From: an uncultured Clostridia bacterium | GTDB lineage: Bacteria; Bacillota; Clostridia; Oscillospirales; Acutalibacteraceae | NCBI GenBank assembly: GCA_947567585.1 | Contig: CANONE010000076.1 | Coordinates: 1 to 9,612, forward strand | Reading direction: 5' to 3' | Length of the DNA stretch: 9,612 bases | Shown: positions 5,489-9,612 of the stretch, in pieces | How the letters are laid out: each line of letters begins with the position of its first letter | How positions within the stretch are numbered: the first letter of the stretch is position 1 | The notes under the pieces: generated by a model | Databases searched by the model: none | The model's input: only the letters and a program-made list of their open reading frames with translations | Told to the model about the DNA's origin: nothing | Made by a program: the position numbers and the translations under genes

Positions 5489-7177
5489 ATGAAGTACCTG
5501 ATTGTAGGCGGCGTCGCCGGAGGGGCTGGGACCGCCGCGCGTCTTCGCCGGCTTGACGAGAGCGCCGAGATTATCATGTTTGACAAGGGGCCCTATGTCT
5601 CCTACTCAAACTGCTGCCTGCCCTACCGCCTGAGCGGCGCGGTAGACGGGACGGAGAAGCTGGTCCTGATGGAGCCCAGGCAGTTTGCCAGCCAGTACAA
5701 CATCCAGGCGCGGGTGAATAACCAGGTCCTCTCCATTGACCGGGAAGGCAAAAAACTCAAGGTGCGGGATCTGGAAAAGGGAGAAGAGTACGAGGAGAGC
5801 TACGACAAGCTGATCCTTGCCCCGGGAGCCAACGCTATTGTGCCCAAGATTCCCGGCATAGAGGGGGCCAACCTGTTCACCGTGAAGACCGTGGTGGACA
5901 TTGGGCGGCTGCATACCTTTATCCAGGACAAGGGCGTCAAGAAAGTCACCGTGGTAGGCGGGGGCTTCATCGGCGTGGAGGTGGCCGTGAACCTGGTGGA
6001 GGCTGGATATCAGGTGGCTTTGGTGGAGGCCGCTCCCCAGATTCTGAACTCCTATGACCTAGACATGGTCCAGATTTTGCAGAAAGAGATGCTGGATAAG
6101 GGCGTGGATCTCATTGTAGGCGACAAGGCTGCGTCCTTTGAGGGCTCCAATATCACTCTGGGCTCCGGCCGGGTTGTGGAAGGCGACGCGGTGGTTATGG
6201 CTGTGGGCGTTACCCCCGACTCGTCCCTCGCCAAAGAGGCCGGGCTCGCCCTGAACGAGCGGGGAGCCATTCTGGTGGACGGCAACTACCGCACCAGCGA
6301 CCCGGATATCTATGCGGTGGGGGACGTCATCGGCGTATACAACGGCATCACCGGCAAGCCCATGCAGCTGCCCCTAGCCGGTCCCGCCCAAAAGCAGGCT
6401 CGCCAGGCTGCGGACCATATCCACGGCCGCCCCGTGCGCAACACGGGCTATATTGGATCCAGCTGCATTAAGGTCTTCGACTATAACGCGGCCAGCACGG
6501 GTCTTACCGCCGCCCAGTGTGAAAAAGAGGGGATCCCCTATGACTACGTCTACATCATCCCCCAGGACCGGGTGGGCCTGATGCCCGGCAGCACCCCCAT
6601 GCACTATAAGCTGGTCTACGAGGTCCCTTCGGGCCGGGTGCTGGGCGCGCAGGCCATCTCCAAGGGGGACGCCCCCAAGCGCATCGACATCGTTGCCACG
6701 CTTATCAAGTTCGGCGGCACCGTGGACGATTTGAGGGACTTAGAGCTCTGCTACGCCCCGCCCTTCAGCACAGCCAAGGACGCGGGCAACAACGCCGCCC
6801 TGGTGGCCTGCAACCTGCTGCAGGGGGCCTTTCAGCAGGTGCATGTGAACGAGGTGAGGGGTCTGGTGGAGTCCGGAGCCTATATCATCGACGTGCGGGA
6901 GGAGAACGAGTACGCTTTGTCCCACATCAAGACCGCGGTGAATATCCCCCTGAGCCAGATCCGCCAGCGCCTGGACGAGATTCCCCGGGACCGCCCGGTA
7001 TACCTGCACTGCCGCAGCTCCCAGCGGAGCTATAACGCCGTGCTCTGCCTGCAGGCCAATGGGTTTAAGAATGTGTACAACATCTCCGGCAGCTTCCTGG
7101 GCATCAGCTTCCACGAATACTTCAACGATGTGACCCAGAAGCGGGAGCCCATTGTCACCGATTACAACTTCAATTAG
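5489..7177 (+). CDS. CoA-disulfide / persulfide reductase with C-terminal rhodanese domain (CoADR-RHD)
   Basis: A 562-residue flavoprotein of normal length for the CoADR-RHD family. In order: FAD-binding VGGVAGGAGTAARLRRL (6-22); the redox cysteine motif SYSNCCLPY, where C42 aligns with the catalytic Cys of CoA-disulfide reductases and C43 is an extra cysteine; the NAD(P)H site VTVVGGGFIG (153-162); the second FAD motif DIYAVGD (273-279); a dimerisation domain (about 330-445); and a rhodanese domain (about 455-550) with active-site C508 in the loop CRSSQR. Family members reduce CoA-disulfide, CoA- or glutathione-persulfide, or polysulfide with NAD(P)H; the rhodanese Cys carries the sulfane sulfur. 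A strong AAGGAGG precedes the ATG. The sulfur-transporter gene follows 36 bases downstream, supporting a role in reducing imported sulfur. The exact substrate is not determined. Confidence 0.93.
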   Translation: MKYLIVGGVAGGAGTAARLRRLDESAEIIMFDKGPYVSYSNCCLPYRLSGAVDGTEKLVLMEPRQFASQYNIQARVNNQVLSIDREGKKLKVRDLEKGEEYEESYDKLILAPGANAIVPKIPGIEGANLFTVKTVVDIGRLHTFIQDKGVKKVTVVGGGFIGVEVAVNLVEAGYQVALVEAAPQILNSYDLDMVQILQKEMLDKGVDLIVGDKAASFEGSNITLGSGRVVEGDAVVMAVGVTPDSSLAKEAGLALNERGAILVDGNYRTSDPDIYAVGDVIGVYNGITGKPMQLPLAGPAQKQARQAADHIHGRPVRNTGYIGSSCIKVFDYNAASTGLTAAQCEKEGIPYDYVYIIPQDRVGLMPGSTPMHYKLVYEVPSGRVLGAQAISKGDAPKRIDIVATLIKFGGTVDDLRDLELCYAPPFSTAKDAGNNAALVACNLLQGAFQQVHVNEVRGLVESGAYIIDVREENEYALSHIKTAVNIPLSQIRQRLDEIPRDRPVYLHCRSSQRSYNAVLCLQANGFKNVYNISGSFLGISFHEYFNDVTQKREPIVTDYNFN

Positions 7178-7213
7178 CAACACCTGGATATTTATAGAAG
7201 AGAGTATAAGGAA

Positions 7214-8497
7214 ATGAATAAGTTAAACAAACCGGAATTTATTGCCGGGGCGGCCATACTGGTGGCGCTGCTTCTGGGCGGCGGCCCGTTCCTTGGGGAC
7301 AACGCGCTGTACTACCGGATGCTGGTGGGCCTTGGGCTGGGCTATACCCTGACCCGCGCCCTGTTCGGTTTTGCGGGCAGCGCCAATAGGGCCTATAATG
7401 GCGGCTCTACAAAGCTCCTGCGGGCCCTCTGCCTGATGTTCTTTTTAAGCGCCGTTGTGGTGGCGGCCCTGTGCTTCACCGGCGGGGCGGAGAACTACGG
7501 CCTTTGGGTGAACCAGATCAACCTAGGGCTGATCGTGGGCGGCCTGCTCTTTGGAATAGGAATGGCCTTTAGTATGTGCTGCGCCTCCGGCGTGCTTACG
7601 GATATCGTGGCCGGACCTCCCCGGGCCCTTATCACCCTGCTGTTCTTCGGGATCGGCGTGTTCGTAGGTTTCCCGGTGCAGAAACAGGGCTGGGTCACCG
7701 GCACCTTCATGCACAGCTCCTCCTTCGAGAGCGGCGTCTTCCTGCCGGACCTATTTACCTTCGACGGCATGAACGGCTATCTGGGCGCGCTGATCCTGAC
7801 CGGCCTGCTCTGCCTTCTGGTGGCGGGCCTTGCCAAATGGTATGAGAACTACCGCCGCAAGAGCGGCACCTATACGGGCATCGACTCCGAGCGCCTGCAG
7901 GAGAAGGCCGAGATAGAAATGCTCCAGGACGAGAGCGCCACCCCGGTACTCAGCGAGTCCACGGCCTACAGGATCTTCGCAAAGCCCTGGACGCTCAAGA
8001 CCGGCGCGGTCATCATCACCATACTCTTTGCGACCCTCATGATAGTCACCGGCGGCGGCTGGGGAGCGTCCACCCCCTATGGCTACTGGTTCGGCCGCAT
8101 CCTGCATATGTTCGGTATGTCCACCGAAGCCATCGTGAACTTTACTAAACAGGGCGAGGGTCCCTTCACAGCGCCCTTCTTCTCCAACGCCATGAACGTG
8201 CAGAATGTTTCCATTATCCTGGGCGCACTGATTGCCGCCTTGATGATGGGCGTATTCACCCAGCAGTTGAAAGAGAGCCTGAAGATCACCCCCAAAGAGG
8301 CGGTTATCTACATTGTTGGCGGCTTCCTCATGGGCTTTGGCACTCGCCTGTCCAACGGCTGCAACGTGGGCGCCCTGTACACCCCCATCGCCAACCTGTC
8401 TCTGTCCGGCTGGGCGTACTTCATTTTCCTGTTCGGCGGCGGTATGCTGGGCAATATGATCAAAAAGAAATTTTTTGCGTGTAAAATCAAGAAGTAA
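7214..8497 (+). CDS. YeeE/YedE-family sulfur-compound (thiosulfate/selenium-type) transporter
   Basis: The product is a 427-residue membrane protein with about ten hydrophobic segments in two halves joined by a hydrophilic loop (about 215-260, rich in Glu and Lys). The diagnostic cysteine motifs are present: FGIGMAFSMCCASG with C122/C123 in the first half, and MGFGTRLSNGCNVGALYTP with C383 in the second. In the family (TsuA/YeeE for thiosulfate, YedE proposed for selenium) such cysteines line the path of the substrate. It is immediately downstream of the rhodanese-containing reductase and ends the operon. No tusA/sirA-like gene is present, which often accompanies these transporters; the fused rhodanese may replace it (inference). 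The ribosome site is weak (AAGG only 2 bases before the ATG at 7214, or AGAGAG further up), so expression may depend on upstream translation. Confidence 0.88.
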   Translation: MNKLNKPEFIAGAAILVALLLGGGPFLGDNALYYRMLVGLGLGYTLTRALFGFAGSANRAYNGGSTKLLRALCLMFFLSAVVVAALCFTGGAENYGLWVNQINLGLIVGGLLFGIGMAFSMCCASGVLTDIVAGPPRALITLLFFGIGVFVGFPVQKQGWVTGTFMHSSSFESGVFLPDLFTFDGMNGYLGALILTGLLCLLVAGLAKWYENYRRKSGTYTGIDSERLQEKAEIEMLQDESATPVLSESTAYRIFAKPWTLKTGAVIITILFATLMIVTGGGWGASTPYGYWFGRILHMFGMSTEAIVNFTKQGEGPFTAPFFSNAMNVQNVSIILGALIAALMMGVFTQQLKESLKITPKEAVIYIVGGFLMGFGTRLSNGCNVGALYTPIANLSLSGWAYFIFLFGGGMLGNMIKKKFFACKIKK

Positions 8498-8512
8498 ATC
8501 AATGCCTGATAG

Positions 8513-8546
8513 ATCAAAGGGCCGGGATTTTTCCCGGCCCTTTGAT
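8513..8546 (+). terminator. Strong hairpin ending the sulfur operon
   Basis: ATCAAAGGGCCGGG (8513-8526) and its exact complement CCCGGCCCTTTGAT (8533-8546) form a perfect 14-bp stem with loop ATTTTT, 15 bases after the transporter stop. The downstream T-run is poor (TGTCTG), but stability and placement make a terminator the best reading. Confidence 0.8.
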
Positions 8547-8721
8547 TGTCTGTGGAGAATTCCTTAATCGGTGAGTGATTCAAATGGAAGCTGTGTCGAA
8601 TTCGTTTTAGAGTAGAATTATGTTTGCGTTCTGGCAGATTGCAAAGGCAAGAAGTAGCTGCTCCACATCTAAAAGCGGTGTATGTCACTTGGATTTCGAA
8701 CCTGGTTTTGAGAGAAGATAA

Positions 8722-8901
8722 GTCGAAAAAGCGCCGCTATATTGCGCAACTCCCGTGGATTCTCTGGTGTTGGATTTTCAAGAAGGAAGATGGCGAAGAA
8801 AAAGTGGTTGGACGTACAACTTGATGGCAAAGGTAAATAATGCCTATGTTACCGAATACGAAGCTATACGAAAACAGAGCATCAATCTTATGTATGATTG
8901 A
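8722..8901 (+). pseudogene. Possible C-terminal remnant of an unidentified gene
   Basis: A frame open from 8722 (after a TAA at 8719-8721) to TGA 8899-8901 encodes 59 residues with protein-like text, for example KVNNAYVTEYEAIRKQSI near the end. It has no plausible start and stops inside the large hairpin at 8868-8915, as a real gene end often does. The overlapping frame that ends at 8824 has lysine/glutamate-rich text immediately upstream, so a frameshifted old gene is possible. I do not recognise a family. A chance frame cannot be excluded. Confidence 0.3.
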
Positions 8902-8915
8902 TGCTCTGTTTTCGT
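8868..8915. terminator. 20-bp perfect hairpin, probable bidirectional terminator
   Basis: ACGAAAACAGAGCATCAATC (8868-8887) pairs perfectly with 8896-8915 across an 8-base loop (TTATGTAT). The outer stem supplies an A-run on one side and a T-run on the other, so it could act as a terminator in both directions, though the T-runs are inside the stem. It lies between convergent transcription units, where such elements are common. Confidence 0.6.
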
Positions 8916-8934
8916 TGATATCTCTGCTTTTTCT

Positions 8935-9090
8935 GTCGTAAACGGCTATAACCGCCCATTCTACAAGACTTTTTTACCATTTTTACAATGAAGCCACTGG
9001 ATGAACGATTTTTGATTCACGGTGTTTACGACAGCGAGTCGTAAACATCTGCCTTTGCCCTTGAAGTCATTTGTCGTAAATTTATCGTAA
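8935..9090. repeat. Cluster of TCGTAAA repeats
   Basis: TCGTAAA occurs at 8937-8943, 9039-9045 and 9074-9080, its complement TTTACGA at 9025-9031, and a shortened TCGTAA at 9085-9090. Three direct copies extend to GTCGTAAA. Such dense short repeats in non-coding DNA resemble recombinase arm sites or iterons, but no recombinase or Rep gene is in the window, so the role is unknown. Confidence 0.5.
9023..9047. repeat. Perfect 10-bp inverted repeat
   Basis: TGTTTACGAC (9023-9032) and GTCGTAAACA (9038-9047) are exact complements separated by AGCGA. The arms contain the repeat unit of the surrounding cluster in opposite orientation. There is no T-run; a protein-binding or recombination site fits better than a terminator. 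Confidence 0.55.
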
Positions 9091-9111
9091 CCCTTTTTTC
9101 GGGGTAAATTT
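9078..9111 (-). terminator. Bulged hairpin downstream of lysS
   Basis: AAATTT (9078-9083) and ACCC (9090-9093) pair with GGGT (9102-9105) and AAATTT (9106-9111), leaving a short bulge and a T-rich loop. It lies about 50 bases beyond the lysS stop on the minus strand. The stem is mostly A-T and interrupted, so this is only a weak terminator candidate, and it overlaps the repeat cluster. Confidence 0.3.
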
Positions 9112-9162
9112 GGATGAGCGTTGCCCGGCAAAAGCTGTCAAAACCTCGTTATTTTCTGTCTA

Positions 9163-9612
9163 TCAGTCTGAGAGGGGCTTCATCGTGGGGAAAAGCAGCA
9201 CATCCCGAATGGACTGGGCGCCGGTAAGAAGCATAACCAGCCGGTCTACGCCCATGCCCATGCCGCCGGTGGGGGGCATCCCGTATTCCAGGGCGGTGAG
9301 GAAGTCCTCGTCCACGTCGCAAGCCTCGTCGTCCCCAGCGGCCTTTTGGGCGGCCTGGGCCTCGAAGCGCTGGCGCTGGTCGATGGGGTCGTTGAGCTCG
9401 CTGAAAGCGTTGGCGTACTCGCGGCCGCAGATGAACAGCTCGAAGCGCTGGGTGTACTCGGGGTTCTCGGGGTCCTTCTTCGCAAGTGGTGAGATGTCCA
9501 CCGGGTGGCCGGTCAGGAAGGTGGGCTGCACCAGCTTTTCCTCGCAGTATTTCTCGAAGAACAGGTTCAGTATTTCGCCCTTCTTATGCCGCTGCTCGTA
9601 TTCTATATGGTG
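9163..9612 (-). CDS. lysS: Lysyl-tRNA synthetase (class II), C-terminal part
   Basis: The window holds the last 149 residues of cytoplasmic class II lysyl-tRNA synthetase, which charges tRNA-Lys using ATP. The frame is open to the window edge, so the N-terminal anticodon-binding domain and motif 1 lie outside. Visible family features: QPTFLTGHPVDISPLAK, the ELFICGREYANAFSELNDP strand-loop, and class II motif 3, GMGMGVDRLVML, whose Arg binds ATP. The end, IRDVLLFPTMKP, is almost universal in bacterial LysS. The stop is at 9163-9165. Apparent starts inside the window, such as the GTG at 9529-9531, are internal codons. It converges on the sulfur operon and is a housekeeping gene, so it marks the resident chromosome next to the accessory region. 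Confidence 0.96.
   Translation of the reverse strand, partial: HHIEYEQRHKKGEILNLFFEKYCEEKLVQPTFLTGHPVDISPLAKKDPENPEYTQRFELFICGREYANAFSELNDPIDQRQRFEAQAAQKAAGDDEACDVDEDFLTALEYGMPPTGGMGMGVDRLVMLLTGAQSIRDVLLFPTMKPLSD

Larger units (their letters stand above)
8547..9162. other. Long intergenic region between convergent genes
   Basis: About 616 bases lie between the 3' ends of the transporter gene (plus) and lysS (minus), more than convergent neighbours usually have. The composition is more AT-rich than the flanking genes. It contains a possible decayed reading frame (8722-8901), a 20-bp hairpin (8868-8915) and a repeat cluster (8935-9090). No tRNA, rRNA, CRISPR or intact transposase is visible. 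A plus-strand frame at 8624-8824 (66 codons) has no recognisable family and no ribosome site. Confidence 0.6.

Noticed and set aside
8624..8824. 66-codon plus-strand frame as a real gene
   Set aside because: No ribosome site, no family resemblance; at most part of a decayed gene.
8851..8872. loxP-like look of the CGAATACGAAGCTATACG stretch
   Set aside because: Only short fragments resemble loxP and there is no proper pair of 13-bp arms around an 8-bp spacer.
8935..9111. CRISPR array in the repeat cluster
   Set aside because: Repeats are only 7-8 bases, irregularly spaced and in both orientations.

Overview
The window looks like DNA from a fairly GC-rich anaerobic Firmicute, probably an Oscillospiraceae-type gut Clostridium. 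Codon choice in the GC-rich genes, Shine-Dalgarno sites, short fused or overlapping operon genes, many Fe-S proteins and the lysS sequence all fit this, but taxonomy is inferred. The first ~940 bases are different: very AT-rich, with ATA/TTA/AGA-type codons. They carry the end of a cytosine permease gene (codB) and the beginning of a cytosine deaminase gene (codA), both cut off mid-gene. This is either transferred, truncated DNA or an assembly/cloning chimera.

Layout: 1-46 is an unassigned flank. 47-610 is the codB 3' part and 670-960 the codA 5' part, with composition changing abruptly near 940. A near-consensus sigma-A promoter (1036-1064) drives two overlapping regulator genes: a DUF134/NifX-type fusion (1097-1858) and a Crp/Fnr-family regulator (1858-2514). 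A terminator (2545-2578) ends that unit. A TATAAT box follows that lacks a good -35 but has a dyad centred about 42 bases upstream of the expected start, the usual place for a Crp/Fnr activator. Next come a miniature ferredoxin:thioredoxin reductase catalytic-type protein (2658-2861), a two-cluster ferredoxin (2874-3077), a NapH-like membrane Fe-S protein (3074-3652), thioredoxin (3676-3996) and an APC-family permease (4076-5413). A second possible promoter containing a 12-bp dyad (5420-5449) precedes a CoA-disulfide/persulfide reductase with a C-terminal rhodanese domain (5489-7177) and a YeeE/YedE-family sulfur-compound transporter (7214-8497). A long hairpin (8513-8546) closes the run.

Taken together, 1097-8497 reads as a thiol/sulfur redox island. 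The YeeE/YedE protein would import a sulfur (or selenium) compound, and the rhodanese/CoADR would carry and reduce sulfane sulfur using NAD(P)H. The membrane Fe-S protein, ferredoxin, FTR-like protein and thioredoxin form a plausible electron path from low-potential carriers to disulfides or persulfides. The two upstream regulators could sense metal/Fe-S or redox state. The individual families are known; the linked circuit and its control are inference.

The last part, 8547-9162, lies between convergent genes and is unusually long. It holds a possible decayed reading frame, a 20-bp perfect hairpin and a cluster of TCGTAAA repeats, suggesting the residue of a mobile element. The window ends inside lysS (class II lysyl-tRNA synthetase) on the minus strand.
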